A DNA stretch of 64,000 nucleotides from Rivibacter subsaxonicus (GCF_004217215.1 NZ_SHKP01000004.1:1086829-1150828), one strand, 5' to 3'. Shown: positions 24,083 through 32,736, counted from the first letter of the stretch. Notes: a model not told the origin generated them from the letters alone. Program-made: numbers and translations.

Positions 24083-24853
24083 GTGGACTTCGTCATCCGC
24101 CAATGGTCGGCCTGGGCCGACGGGTTGAGCCTTGCCGCCGACTGGCGTGCCTGGGCGCGGTCGGCCGCGCCGGTAGCGCCAGCGGCCGGCGCGATGCCGG
24201 CGCTGCCGCAGGTGCCGGCCATGGCGCGGCGTCGTCTGAACCGCATCGGGCGCATCGCGCTGCAGGTGCTGCACGAGGTGCGCGGGCCGGCGCCCGAGGC
24301 GCTCGAACTGCCGGTGGTGCTGGCTTCGCGCTACGGCGATACCGAGCGTGCGCTGGGCGAACTCGGCGCGCTGGCGCGCGGCGAGGCGATCTCGCCGGCC
24401 GCCTTCGCGCTCTCGGTCCACAACGCGCTCGGCGCCACCGGCTCGATCATCGACGGCAGCCGCGCCAACATGGTCGCGTTGGCGGCCGCCGAACACACGG
24501 CCGCGGCCGGCGTCGTCGAGGCGCTCGGCCTGCTGCACGACGGTGCACCCGAGGTGCTGCTGCTGTGCTACGACGAGGACTTGCCGCCGGCCTACGCCTG
24601 CTTTGTCGAACCGCCGATCGGTGCCTGGGCCTGGGCCTGGCGGATCGCGCTGCCGAGCGCGACCGACCCTGACCGGCCGCGCCTGCGCCTGCAGCGGGCT
24701 GGCACTGGCGAGAACCCGCCGGCGCCGCGACTGCCGGACGGCCTCGAGGCGCTGCGCTTCCTGCTCGACGAGCGCGCCGCCTGGCAACACGGCGGCTGGC
24801 GCTGGGAGCGCGTGCAACAGAGCGCAAGGACTCGCGATGCTGTCCTTGCTTGA
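24083..24853 (+). CDS. beta-ketoacyl synthase-like chain-length factor (ApeC-like)
   Basis: 256-aa protein of the short ketoacyl-synthase N-terminal-like family (Ketoacyl-synt_2) found at the head of aryl polyene and xanthomonadin clusters. The conserved core is LASRYGDTERALGELGAL and LSVHNALGATGSIIDGSRAN. No T-A-C-S-S nucleophile motif is present, so it is probably a non-catalytic chain-length factor that pairs with the full-length KS at 36189, as ApeC does with ApeO. The start is GTG at 24083. It overlaps the next gene by 17 nt. It is the first gene of the polyene cluster. Confidence 0.8.
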   Translation: MDFVIRQWSAWADGLSLAADWRAWARSAAPVAPAAGAMPALPQVPAMARRRLNRIGRIALQVLHEVRGPAPEALELPVVLASRYGDTERALGELGALARGEAISPAAFALSVHNALGATGSIIDGSRANMVALAAAEHTAAAGVVEALGLLHDGAPEVLLLCYDEDLPPAYACFVEPPIGAWAWAWRIALPSATDPDRPRLRLQRAGTGENPPAPRLPDGLEALRFLLDERAAWQHGGWRWERVQQSARTRDAVLA

Positions 24854-25619
24854 TCGCGCCTGGCGCACCGTCGCCACCGCCTTCTGCTTTGCCTGCTTCG
24901 GCCTTGGCGGCCTGCTGCTGCGCCTCGCGGTGTTTCCGCTGATCGCGCTGGCGGTGCACGAGCAGCGGCTGCGGGTGGCATTGGCGCGGGCCCTGATCCG
25001 GCACTCGATGCGCGCCTTCGTGTGGCTGATGCGCACGGTTGGCGTGATCAGCGTCGAGGTCCATGGTGCCGAGCGCCTGGAGCGCAGCGGGCTGCTGGTG
25101 CTGGCCAACCATCCCTCGCTGATCGACGTGGTGCTGCTGATCGCGCTGGTGCCCGACCACAACTGCGTGGTCAAGGCGGCGCTGCGACGCAACCCCTTCA
25201 TGCGCGGCCCGGTCGAGACCGCCGACTTCATCACCAACGACGGTGGCCCGGCGCTGGTGGACGAGGCGATCGCCTCGGTGCGCGGCGGCAGCAACCTGAT
25301 CATCTTTCCCGAGGGCACTCGCACGCCGGTGCAGGGCGAGGGCCCGCGCTGGCAGCGCGGCGCGGCCAACATCGCGGTGCGTGGGGGATTGCCGGTGACG
25401 CCGGTGCTGATCCGCTCCGAGCCACCGATGCTGCGCAAGGGCGAGCGCTGGTGGCAGGTGCCGGTGCGCCGCGCCCACTACCGGCTCGAGGTGCAGGGCG
25501 ACATCGACACCGCCGCCGTAACCGCTTCCGCACCCAGCGACGCCCAGGCGGCGCGCCTCTTCAACGATCACCTGCGCAACTACTTCAGCCATGAACTCAA
25601 CCGTCCTGCACGCGCCTGA
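24837..25619 (+). CDS. PlsC-type acyltransferase of the aryl polyene cluster
   Basis: 260-aa lysophospholipid-type acyltransferase. A hydrophobic N-terminal anchor (residues 12-40) precedes the acyltransferase motifs NHPSLIDVV (HxxxxD) and FPEGTRTP. In aryl polyene clusters this enzyme is thought to attach the aryl-polyene acid or an acyl chain to a lipid carrier at the inner membrane. It overlaps the upstream gene by 17 nt and the downstream ACP gene by 29 nt, indicating tight coupling. Confidence 0.87.
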   Translation: MLSLLDRAWRTVATAFCFACFGLGGLLLRLAVFPLIALAVHEQRLRVALARALIRHSMRAFVWLMRTVGVISVEVHGAERLERSGLLVLANHPSLIDVVLLIALVPDHNCVVKAALRRNPFMRGPVETADFITNDGGPALVDEAIASVRGGSNLIIFPEGTRTPVQGEGPRWQRGAANIAVRGGLPVTPVLIRSEPPMLRKGERWWQVPVRRAHYRLEVQGDIDTAAVTASAPSDAQAARLFNDHLRNYFSHELNRPARA

Positions 25620-25872
25620 ACTCGAAACCGAGATCAAGGCACTGATCGTCTCGTCGCTCGCGCTCGAGGACCTGGCGCCCGAAGACATCGATGCCGCGCA
25701 AGCGCTGTTCGTCGAAGGGCTCGGCCTCGATTCGATCGATGCGCTCGAACTCGGCCTGGCGCTGCAGAAGCGCTACGGCGTCGCGATGAGCGCCGACGCC
25801 CAGGAAACCCGCAAGCACTTCGCCTCGGTCAACGCGCTGGCGGCCTTCGTCGCCGCGCAGCGCACCCGCTGA
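25591..25872 (+). CDS. acyl carrier protein 1 (aryl polyene)
   Basis: 93-aa acyl carrier protein. The phosphopantetheine attachment site is Ser48 in LGLDSIDALELG, the variant with Ile after the Ser that is characteristic of type II polyene systems. It carries growing intermediates between the KS, KR and DH enzymes. The PPTase encoded at the end of the cluster (40260) is the likely activating enzyme. The start overlaps the acyltransferase gene by 29 nt, and ACP 2 follows after 18 nt. It is distinct from housekeeping AcpP, being longer and having an extended N-terminus. Confidence 0.9.
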   Translation: MNSTVLHAPELETEIKALIVSSLALEDLAPEDIDAAQALFVEGLGLDSIDALELGLALQKRYGVAMSADAQETRKHFASVNALAAFVAAQRTR

Positions 25873-25890
25873 ATCTTCCAAGGACCCGCC

Positions 25891-26148
25891 ATGACCCAAG
25901 ACGAGATCCTGGCCCGGATGACGCAGATCCTGCAGGACACCTTCGACATCGAGCCGGCACGCGTGCAGCCGCAGGCGAAGCTCTACGACGACCTCGACAT
26001 CGACAGCATCGATGCGGTCGACCTGATCGTTCAGCTCAAGCCGCTGGTCGGCAAGCGGCTGCAGCCCGAGGCCTTCAAGTCGGTGCGCACGGTGCAGGAC
26101 GTGGTCGATGCGCTGCACGGCCTGATCCACAGCCCGGTCTCGGCCTGA
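25891..26148 (+). CDS. acyl carrier protein 2 (aryl polyene)
   Basis: 85-aa acyl carrier protein with the attachment site Ser39 in LDIDSIDAVDL. Paired ACPs are a hallmark of aryl polyene clusters (ApeE and ApeF). One is usually loaded with the aryl starter and the other used in elongation; which does which cannot be told here. It lies 18 nt after ACP 1 and 16 nt before the membrane protein gene. Confidence 0.9.
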   Translation: MTQDEILARMTQILQDTFDIEPARVQPQAKLYDDLDIDSIDAVDLIVQLKPLVGKRLQPEAFKSVRTVQDVVDALHGLIHSPVSA

Positions 26149-26164
26149 GGAAGGCTCACAGGCG

Positions 26165-26731
26165 GTGCTGTTTCGACTGCTGGCCGGGGCCTTGACCCTG
26201 GCCTATCCGCTCGCGGTCTGGTGGGGCCTCGAGCATGTGGCGCCGCGCTGGCTGGCGCTGGCGCTGCTGGTGCTCGTGCTGGCGCGACTGGCGTTGGGGA
26301 GCATCGCCCAGCCGACCGCGACCAGGCTCGACCCGCGCTGGCTGCTGGCAGGTGCCGCGCTGCTTGGCGCGCTCGCATTCGTCGGCAATGCCGTGGCGCC
26401 GCTGAAGTTCTACCCCGTGCTGGTCAACGCCGCACTGCTGGCTCTGTTCGGTGCCAGCCTGCTGCGCGGGCAGAGCCTGGTCGAGCGCCTGGCGCGACTG
26501 CGCGAGCCCGACCTGCCGCCGGCCGCGGTGCGCTACACGCGTCGCGTCACGCAGATCTGGTGCGTCTTCTTCATCGTCAACGGCAGCATCGCCGCGCTGA
26601 CCGCGCTCTACGCGGACACCGCGACCTGGGCGCTCTACAACGGGCTCGTCGCGTACCTGCTGATCGGCGCCCTGTTCGCTGGCGAGTGGTGCGTGCGGCA
26701 ACTGCTCAGGTCGAGGCTGGCGCATGGCTGA
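26165..26731 (+). CDS. COG4648-type inner-membrane protein of the polyene cluster (ApeG-like)
   Basis: 188-aa protein with five or six transmembrane helices: residues 5-25, 27-45, 58-76, 80-97, 128-150 and 155-175. It matches the small membrane protein placed between the ACPs and the AMP ligase in aryl polyene clusters. Function is unknown; a scaffold or transport role at the membrane is inferred. The start is GTG at 26165. Its 3' end overlaps the ligase gene by 8 nt. Confidence 0.75.
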   Translation: MLFRLLAGALTLAYPLAVWWGLEHVAPRWLALALLVLVLARLALGSIAQPTATRLDPRWLLAGAALLGALAFVGNAVAPLKFYPVLVNAALLALFGASLLRGQSLVERLARLREPDLPPAAVRYTRRVTQIWCVFFIVNGSIAALTALYADTATWALYNGLVAYLLIGALFAGEWCVRQLLRSRLAHG

Positions 26732-28442
26732 GTTGATTGCGCTGGGCGAACTCGCGCTGCCTGCCGCCGCCGATGCGGCGCGGGTGCTCGCGCTGCGCGA
26801 CGCACAGGCGCTCACGCGCGCCGATTGGTTGGCCGCGGTCGACCGCTGGCAGACGCTGCTGATTGCCACGCCCGGCCCGGTGATTGCCCTGCACCACGAC
26901 GACCCCTTCGAGTTCTCGGCCGCGCTATGGGGCGCCTGGCACGCCGGCAAGCGGGTCTGCATCCCCGCTGATCGCCAGCCGGCGACGCTGGAGCGGCTGC
27001 GGCCGCAGGTCGATGCACTGGCGGGCGAACTGCCGGGCGGGCTGCTGCCCGCAGCCGATAGCGTGATGCCGATCGAACGCCGCGCGCTCGACCCGCAGCG
27101 GGCAAGCCTGCTGCTGTTCACTTCCGGCAGCAGCGGCGAGCCGGCGGCGATCCCGAAGTCGCTGGCCCAGTTGCAGGCCGAGATCGAGGTCCAGCATGCG
27201 CTGCACGGCATCGGCTGGGCCGCGGACGCAGAACTGCAGGTGCATGCGACCGTCTCGCACCACCACATCTACGGCCTGCTGTTCGCACTGCTGTGGCCGC
27301 TGGCGGCAGGGCGCGTGTTCGCGACCCGCCGCATCGTCTATCCGGAAGAGATGGTGGCGCGCCTCGCAGCCGCGCCGAGCCTGCTGGTGGCCAGCCCCGC
27401 GCATCTGAAGCGCCTGCCCGAGCAACTCGACTGGGCCGCGCTGCGTGGCCACGTGCGCGCCGTGCTGTCCTCCGGCGGGCCGCTGCTGCCCGAGAGCGCG
27501 CAGCAGGCGCTGACTGCCTTCGGCGTCGCGCCGATCGAAATCTACGGCAGCTCCGAAACCGGCGGCATCGCCTGGCGCCAGCGCGCGCTGCATGGCGATG
27601 CCTGGCAGCTGCTGCCCGGCGTCGACTGGCGCGTCGAGGCCGAGCTGCTGGAACTCAGCTCGCCGTTCCTGCCCGATCGCGACTGGTACCGCACCAGCGA
27701 CCGGGTCCAGCCGCAGGAGGGTGGCCATGCCTTCACGCTGCTCGGCCGCGTCGATCGCATCGTCAAGATCGAGGAGAAGCGCGTCTCGCTGACGGCGATC
27801 GAGCAGGCGCTGCGTAGCAACCCGCTGCTGGCCGATGCGCGCGCGCTGGTGCTGGCGGGCGCGGGCGGCGAACGCATCGCGGTGGTTTCGGTGCCGAGCG
27901 AGGCCGGCTGGGAGCTGATCGAGACGCAGGGCGAGCGCGTGCTGCACGAGCGGCTGCGCGAAGGGCTTGCCGCGCAGGTCGAGCGCGTTGCGCTGCCGCG
28001 CCGCTGGCGCGAAGTGCTGGCGCTGCCCTTCAACGCCCAGGGCAAGCTGCCCGAGGCGACGCTGCGCGGGCTGTTCGAGCATGAAGGCGAGGCGGCACCC
28101 GCGCGCCACTGGCTGCGGCGCGACGAGACGCATGCCGAAGCCCGGCTCTGGCTCGCCAGCTTTGACGCCGCCTTCGACGGTCATTTCCCCGGCGCGCCGA
28201 TCCTGGCCGGCGTGCTGCAACTCGACTGGGCAATCGCCGCCGCGCGCGAGGCCTTTGGTTCGCGTGGTGCGGTGCTGCGGATGGAAGCGCTCAAGTTCCA
28301 GCAACCGGTGCGACCGGCGACGCGGCTGACGCTGGCGCTCGAATGGCGTGCCGAGAGTTCGACGCTGGTGTTCGCGTGGTCCTCGCGCGTTGGTTCTCAC
28401 AGCGGTGGCCGGCTGGTGTTCGGGGAGTGTGTCGATGCCTGA
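26724..28442 (+). CDS. AMP-dependent acyl ligase fused to ApeI-type dehydratase
   Basis: 572-aa two-domain protein. Residues 1-450 form an adenylating ligase with the P-loop LLFTSGSSGEPAAIPKS, the A5-like motif YGSSETGG and the hinge YRTSDRV. It would activate the aryl acid and load it on an ACP (ApeH role). Residues 460-572 form a hotdog dehydratase domain with FDGHFPGAPILAGVLQLDW (catalytic His in GHFPG), matching stand-alone ApeI. In E. coli these are separate genes, so the fusion is notable. The start overlaps the previous gene by 8 nt, and the end overlaps the glycosyltransferase by 8 nt. Confidence 0.85.
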   Translation: MAELIALGELALPAAADAARVLALRDAQALTRADWLAAVDRWQTLLIATPGPVIALHHDDPFEFSAALWGAWHAGKRVCIPADRQPATLERLRPQVDALAGELPGGLLPAADSVMPIERRALDPQRASLLLFTSGSSGEPAAIPKSLAQLQAEIEVQHALHGIGWAADAELQVHATVSHHHIYGLLFALLWPLAAGRVFATRRIVYPEEMVARLAAAPSLLVASPAHLKRLPEQLDWAALRGHVRAVLSSGGPLLPESAQQALTAFGVAPIEIYGSSETGGIAWRQRALHGDAWQLLPGVDWRVEAELLELSSPFLPDRDWYRTSDRVQPQEGGHAFTLLGRVDRIVKIEEKRVSLTAIEQALRSNPLLADARALVLAGAGGERIAVVSVPSEAGWELIETQGERVLHERLREGLAAQVERVALPRRWREVLALPFNAQGKLPEATLRGLFEHEGEAAPARHWLRRDETHAEARLWLASFDAAFDGHFPGAPILAGVLQLDWAIAAAREAFGSRGAVLRMEALKFQQPVRPATRLTLALEWRAESSTLVFAWSSRVGSHSGGRLVFGECVDA

Positions 28443-29166
28443 TGTCGCGGTCGTGATCCCGGTCTACAACCATGGCGCCACGGTCGGCCGGGTGGTCGAC
28501 GCGGTGCGCGCGCAGGGTCTGTGCTGCGTGCTGGTCGACGACGGGAGTGATGCCGGCTGCGCCGCGGTGCTCGACACGCTGGCGGCGGGCGAGGGCGTGG
28601 CGCTGGTGCGCCTGGCGCGCAACCAGGGCAAGGGTGGGGCGGTGATGGCCGGCCTGCGCGCGGCGCTGGCGCGCGGTCACACGCATGCGATCCAGATCGA
28701 CGCCGATGGCCAGCACGACACGGGCGACCTGCCAGCCTTTCTCGCGCTCGCCGGGCAGAACCCGCGGGCGGTCATCGCCGGCCGCCCGATCTACGACCGC
28801 AGCGTGCCGCTCGGTCGCCTGGTCGGCCGCTATGCGACCCATGTCTGGGTCTGGATCAACACGCTGTCCTTTGCCGTGCGCGACTCGATGTGCGGCTTTC
28901 GGGTCTATCCGCTGGCGCCGGTGGTGGCGCTGCTCGACCGGGTGCAGATCGGTCGTCGCATGGACTTCGACGTCGAGGTGCTGGTGCGCCTGGTCTGGGC
29001 CGGGGTTCCGGTGATCCAGCAGCCGACCCGCGTGACCTACCCGCAGGGCGGCGTCTCGCACTTCCGCGCGCTGCACGACAACCTGCTGATCTCGTGGATG
29101 CACACGCGGCTGTTCTTCGGCATGTTGCCGCGGGCGCCAGGGTTGCTGTGGCGGAAGCTCGCATGA
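28435..29166 (+). CDS. family 2 glycosyltransferase of the polyene cluster
   Basis: 243-aa GT-A fold glycosyltransferase. It has an N-terminal nucleotide-binding strand (VAVVIPVYNHGATV), VDDGS near residue 40 and the D-x-D-type metal site IDADGQHD at about 85. The family resembles dolichol-phosphate mannosyltransferase-like GT2 enzymes but lacks the C-terminal membrane domain. Such genes are frequent in aryl polyene clusters, and a role in sugar addition to the lipid anchor is inferred. ATG 28435 overlaps the upstream stop; its own stop overlaps the next ATG. Confidence 0.85.
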   Translation: MPDVAVVIPVYNHGATVGRVVDAVRAQGLCCVLVDDGSDAGCAAVLDTLAAGEGVALVRLARNQGKGGAVMAGLRAALARGHTHAIQIDADGQHDTGDLPAFLALAGQNPRAVIAGRPIYDRSVPLGRLVGRYATHVWVWINTLSFAVRDSMCGFRVYPLAPVVALLDRVQIGRRMDFDVEVLVRLVWAGVPVIQQPTRVTYPQGGVSHFRALHDNLLISWMHTRLFFGMLPRAPGLLWRKLA

Positions 29167-30143
29167 GCAAGCAAGCCCACCGGCACTGGTCTTCGATCGG
29201 CGAGCACACCAGCGTCGCCGGCATCTGGCTGCTGTGGGCGGTCTACCGGGTCTTCGGCCGCACGCCGTTCCGGCTCTGTCTCTATCCGGTCGTGACCTGG
29301 TACTGGGCCACGCGGGCCGACGCGCGCCGCGCCTCGCTGCAGTACCTGCAGCGCATCGAGGCCGCGCACGGTGCGTTCGGCGGGCCACCGGGCTGGCGCC
29401 AGAGCTTGCTTCATTTCCTGGCCTTCGCCGAGACGCTGCTCGACAAGCTGCTGGCCGCCAGCGGCCGCTATGGCTTCGGTCGGGTGCGGGTCGAGGGCCG
29501 CGAGGACATCGCGCTTCGGCTGGCGCGCGGCGAGGGCGCGCTGATCGTCACCGCCCATGTCGGTTGCCTCGAGATGTGCCAGGCGCTGGCCGAGCAGGAC
29601 GTGGCACTGCCGCTGACGGTGCTGGTTCACACCCGCCATGCCGAGCGCTTCAACGCGGTGCTGAGACGCTTGAATCCGAAGCAGCGCATCGAGCTGCTGC
29701 AGGTGACCGAGGTCGATGCCGCCACCGCCGCCAGGCTCGCGGCTCGGGTCGAGGCCGGCGGCGTGGTGGCGATCGTCGGCGACCGGGTGCCGGTGCGGCA
29801 GAGCAAGACGCTGAGCCTGCCCTTCCTCGGCCATGCGGCGCCATTTCCGGTCGGCGCCTACGTGCTGGCGGCGCTGCTCAAGTGCCCGCTCTACTTCATG
29901 GGCTGCATCCGCGAGGCCGACGGCCGCCACGTGCAGGTCTTCGAGTTGCTCGCCGAGCGCGTCGTGCTGCCGCGCACCACGCGCGAGGCTGCGCTGCGCG
30001 AGCACGCAGCGCGCTACGTGGCGGCGCTCGAACGGCTGCTGGTGCGCGCGCCCTGCGAGTGGTTCAACTTCTTTGCCTTCTGGGACCAGCCGACGCATTC
30101 GCTGCCGGCCGGCCCCGAGCATCCCGCGACGAATCTCTCATGA
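29163..30143 (+). CDS. LpxL-like lauroyl acyltransferase of the polyene cluster (ApeJ-like)
   Basis: 326-aa protein of the LpxL/HtrB late acyltransferase family. The catalytic HxxxxD/E box is HVGCLEM, an acidic partner lies in the VAIVGDRVP region, and a membrane-proximal N-terminus (SVAGIWLLWAVYRVFG) is seen. In aryl polyene clusters it is thought to acylate the glycolipid anchor. It is not housekeeping LpxL, because it sits between polyene genes with ATGA overlaps at both ends (29163-29166, 30140-30143). Confidence 0.85.
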   Translation: MSKQAHRHWSSIGEHTSVAGIWLLWAVYRVFGRTPFRLCLYPVVTWYWATRADARRASLQYLQRIEAAHGAFGGPPGWRQSLLHFLAFAETLLDKLLAASGRYGFGRVRVEGREDIALRLARGEGALIVTAHVGCLEMCQALAEQDVALPLTVLVHTRHAERFNAVLRRLNPKQRIELLQVTEVDAATAARLAARVEAGGVVAIVGDRVPVRQSKTLSLPFLGHAAPFPVGAYVLAALLKCPLYFMGCIREADGRHVQVFELLAERVVLPRTTREAALREHAARYVAALERLLVRAPCEWFNFFAFWDQPTHSLPAGPEHPATNLS

Positions 30144-31684
30144 CGAGTGAACAACAGAGGGAGCCGGTCCGCTTCGACGGCCAGCGCCTGAACATCGAAG
30201 ACGTGCTGGCGCTGGCGCAACGGCAGCGCCGTGCCGAGCTTTCACCCGAGCCCGCATTTCGCGCCCGCATCGCCGCCGGTGCCGAACTCATCGAGCGCCT
30301 GCTGCGCGACGAGGGCGTGGTCTATGGCGTCACCACCGGCTACGGCGACTCCTGCACCGTCAACGTGCCGCCGGCGCTGGTGGCCGAGCTGCCGCACCAC
30401 CTCTACACCTACCACGGCTGCGGCATGGGCCGTTTCCTCACGCCCGAGGAAACGCGCGCGGTGCTGGCAGCGCGGCTGCAATCGCTGTCGCAAGGGCATT
30501 CCGGCGTCAGCGTCGAGCTGCTGCAGCAGCTTCAGTTGCTGCTGCTGCACGACGTGCTGCCATTGATCCCGGCCGAAGGCTCGGTCGGCGCCAGCGGCGA
30601 CCTGACGCCGCTGAGCTACGTGGCGGCGGTGCTCTGCGGCGAGCGCGAGGTCTGGTTCAAGGACGAGCGCCGCGCCGCGGCCGAGGTGTTCGCCGAACTC
30701 GGCATCACGCCGCTGCGCCTGCGCCCGAAGGAGGGCCTGGCGATCATGAACGGCACGGCCGTGATGACCGCGCTGGCCTCCCTGGCCTTCGATCGCGCCA
30801 GCTACCTCGCGCAACTCGCGACGCGCCTGACGGCCTGCAACGTGCTGGTCGCCGACGGCAACCCGGCGCACTTCGACGAAACCCTGTTCGCGGTCAAGCC
30901 GCACGCCGGCCAGCAGCGGGTGGCCGCCTCTCTTCGTGCCGACCTGGCCGGCGCGCCGGCCGGCGCCAGTCACCGCTTGCAGGACCGCTACTCGCTGCGC
31001 TGCGCCCCGCACGTGATCGGCGTGCTCGAGGACGCGCTGCCCTTCCTGCGCGCGCAGATCGAGAACGAGCTCAACAGCGCCAACGACAACCCGATCATCG
31101 ACGTCGCCTCCGGTCGCGTGCTGCATGGCGGCCATTTCTACGGCGGCCACATCGCCTTCGCGATGGATTCGCTCAAGCAACTGGTCGCCAACATCGCCGA
31201 CCTGCTCGACCGCCAGCTCGCGCTGATCGTCGATGCCCGCTACAACCACGGCCTGCCGGCCAACCTCTCGGGTGCGACCGGCGAGCGCGCGCCGATCAAC
31301 CACGGCCTGAAGGCGCTGCAGATCAGCGTCTCGGCCTGGACCGCCGAGGCCCTGAAGCTGACGATGCCGGCCTCGGTGTTCTCGCGCTCGACCGAGTGCC
31401 ACAACCAGGACAAGGTCAGCATGGGCACCATCGCCGCGCGCGACTGCCTGCGGGTGCTGGAGCTGGTCGAGCAGGTGGCGGCGGCGATGCTGATCGCGGC
31501 GCGCCAAGGCCTCGAATTGCGTCGGCGCGTGAATCCGACCCTGGCGCTGAACGAGCGCCTGGCCGCCTTCGAGGCCGACCTCGCCGACCGCGTGGCGCTG
31601 GTGGTCGAGGATCGCGCGCTCGATGCCGATCTGCATGTGCTGCTGGAGGCGATTCGCGCGCAGGCCTGGGAGCTGTCTGCATGA
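30140..31684 (+). CDS. MIO-type aromatic amino acid ammonia-lyase (HAL/PAL/TAL family)
   Basis: 514-aa ammonia-lyase. The MIO cofactor forms from Ala151-Ser152-Gly153 in VGASGDLTPLSYVA. Other family landmarks are VYGVTTGYGD, ENELNSANDNPII and NQDKVSMGTIAARD. In the cluster it most likely deaminates Tyr, Phe or a related amino acid to a cinnamate-type aryl starter, as in flexirubin clusters. By ungapped comparison around YHGCGMG, residues Tyr91-His92 fall where HAL has Ser-His, PAL Phe-Leu and Rhodobacter TAL His-Leu, so specificity is undecided. No hut genes are nearby. ATGA overlaps join it to both neighbours. Confidence 0.88.
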   Translation: MTSEQQREPVRFDGQRLNIEDVLALAQRQRRAELSPEPAFRARIAAGAELIERLLRDEGVVYGVTTGYGDSCTVNVPPALVAELPHHLYTYHGCGMGRFLTPEETRAVLAARLQSLSQGHSGVSVELLQQLQLLLLHDVLPLIPAEGSVGASGDLTPLSYVAAVLCGEREVWFKDERRAAAEVFAELGITPLRLRPKEGLAIMNGTAVMTALASLAFDRASYLAQLATRLTACNVLVADGNPAHFDETLFAVKPHAGQQRVAASLRADLAGAPAGASHRLQDRYSLRCAPHVIGVLEDALPFLRAQIENELNSANDNPIIDVASGRVLHGGHFYGGHIAFAMDSLKQLVANIADLLDRQLALIVDARYNHGLPANLSGATGERAPINHGLKALQISVSAWTAEALKLTMPASVFSRSTECHNQDKVSMGTIAARDCLRVLELVEQVAAAMLIAARQGLELRRRVNPTLALNERLAAFEADLADRVALVVEDRALDADLHVLLEAIRAQAWELSA

Positions 31685-32100
31685 GCAAGCCCGACCTGAG
31701 CTGCGAAGTCGAGATCGTCCCGGCCTTCCACGACCTCGACCCGATGGACATCGTCTGGCATGGCAACTACGCAAAATACTTCGAGATCGCGCGCTGCGCG
31801 CTGCTCGATCGCTTCGACTACGGCTACACGCGGATGAAGGAATCCGGCTACGCCTGGCCGATCGTCGAGCTGCAGCAGAAGTTCATCCGCACCGCGAGCT
31901 TCGGCCAGCGCCTGATCGTGCGCGCCGAGATCATCGAGTGGGAGAGCCGGCTGCGCATCGTCTACCTGATCCGCGACGCCGTCACCGGCCACAAGGTGCA
32001 CAAGGCGACCAGCACCCAGGTCGCGGTCGACATGCGCACGCGCGAGCTGTGCTTCGTCTGCCCGCCGGTGCTGTGGGATCGGCTGGGGGTGGCGTCGTGA
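31681..32100 (+). CDS. 4HBT-type acyl thioesterase (ApeK-like)
   Basis: 139-aa hotdog thioesterase of the 4-hydroxybenzoyl-CoA thioesterase type. The core motif is FHDLDPMDIVWHGNYAKYFE, in which the Asp near position 21 is the catalytic acid. It probably releases the aryl-polyene acid from the ACP or performs proofreading hydrolysis. It has ATGA overlap with the lyase upstream and GTGA overlap with the LolA-like gene downstream. No signal peptide is seen, so it acts in the cytoplasm. Confidence 0.87.
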   Translation: MSKPDLSCEVEIVPAFHDLDPMDIVWHGNYAKYFEIARCALLDRFDYGYTRMKESGYAWPIVELQQKFIRTASFGQRLIVRAEIIEWESRLRIVYLIRDAVTGHKVHKATSTQVAVDMRTRELCFVCPPVLWDRLGVAS

Positions 32101-32735
32101 GCGGTCTCCTGCATCGACGCGCGCTGTTGGCCCTGCTGGCTTCGATCGCGTCGCTGCCCGGCGCGGCCTCGGCTGCGACGCTGGTCGAGGCGGTGCAGGC
32201 GCGGCTCGCCAACCGGCCACCGGCGCTGCATGGCGAGTTCGAGCAGCAGCGCACGCTGCGTGGCGCCAAGCGGGCGCTGGTCTCGCGCGGCGAATTCCTG
32301 ATCCTGCGCGATCGCGGCGTGCTGTGGCGCACGCGCGAACCGGCGGCATCGAGCCTGGTCATCACGCCGACGACGCTGCGTGCCGTCGGCGCCGACGGCC
32401 GCGTGCAGCAGCAGCTCGACGTCGCGCGAGTGCCCGGCCTCAAGGAGTTCACGCAGCTGATGCTGGCGCTGCTGGCCGGCGACCTCGGAGCGCTGTCGAC
32501 GCAGTTCCGCATCGATGGCGAACTGCTTGGCGCACACGGCTGGACGTTGGTGCTCGAACCACTGGCGCCCGCGGTCGCGGCCCAGATGGCACGGGTCCGG
32601 GTCGAAGGTGATGGTTTCGTCCAGCAAGTCACGATCGACGAGGCCGGTGGTGATCGCGTGCAGATCCGCTTCAGCGCCCAGCGCCCGGCCGCCGAGGCAA
32701 CGCCGGCCGAGCTGGCGCTGCTGGAAGGGGCTTGA
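32097..32735 (+). CDS. LolA-like periplasmic carrier protein (ApeL-like)
   Basis: 212-aa protein with a signal peptide (RRALLALLASIASLPGAASA) and a LolA/LolB-like half beta-barrel signature (GEFEQQRTLRGAKRALVSRG, then FLILRDRGVLWRTREP). It is probably a periplasmic chaperone for the polyene lipid on its way to the outer membrane. The start is GTG 32097, which overlaps the thioesterase TGA. Housekeeping LolA would lie with ftsK or lolA-specific neighbours, so this is the cluster-specific paralogue. The MMPL gene begins one base after its stop. Confidence 0.8.
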   Translation: MSGLLHRRALLALLASIASLPGAASAATLVEAVQARLANRPPALHGEFEQQRTLRGAKRALVSRGEFLILRDRGVLWRTREPAASSLVITPTTLRAVGADGRVQQQLDVARVPGLKEFTQLMLALLAGDLGALSTQFRIDGELLGAHGWTLVLEPLAPAVAAQMARVRVEGDGFVQQVTIDEAGGDRVQIRFSAQRPAAEATPAELALLEGA

Positions 32736-32736
32736 G

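Noticed and set aside
30140-31684. Histidase of a hut operon
   Set aside because: No hutU, hutI or hutG gene is adjacent, and the gene is ATGA-coupled to pigment biosynthesis genes on both sides.
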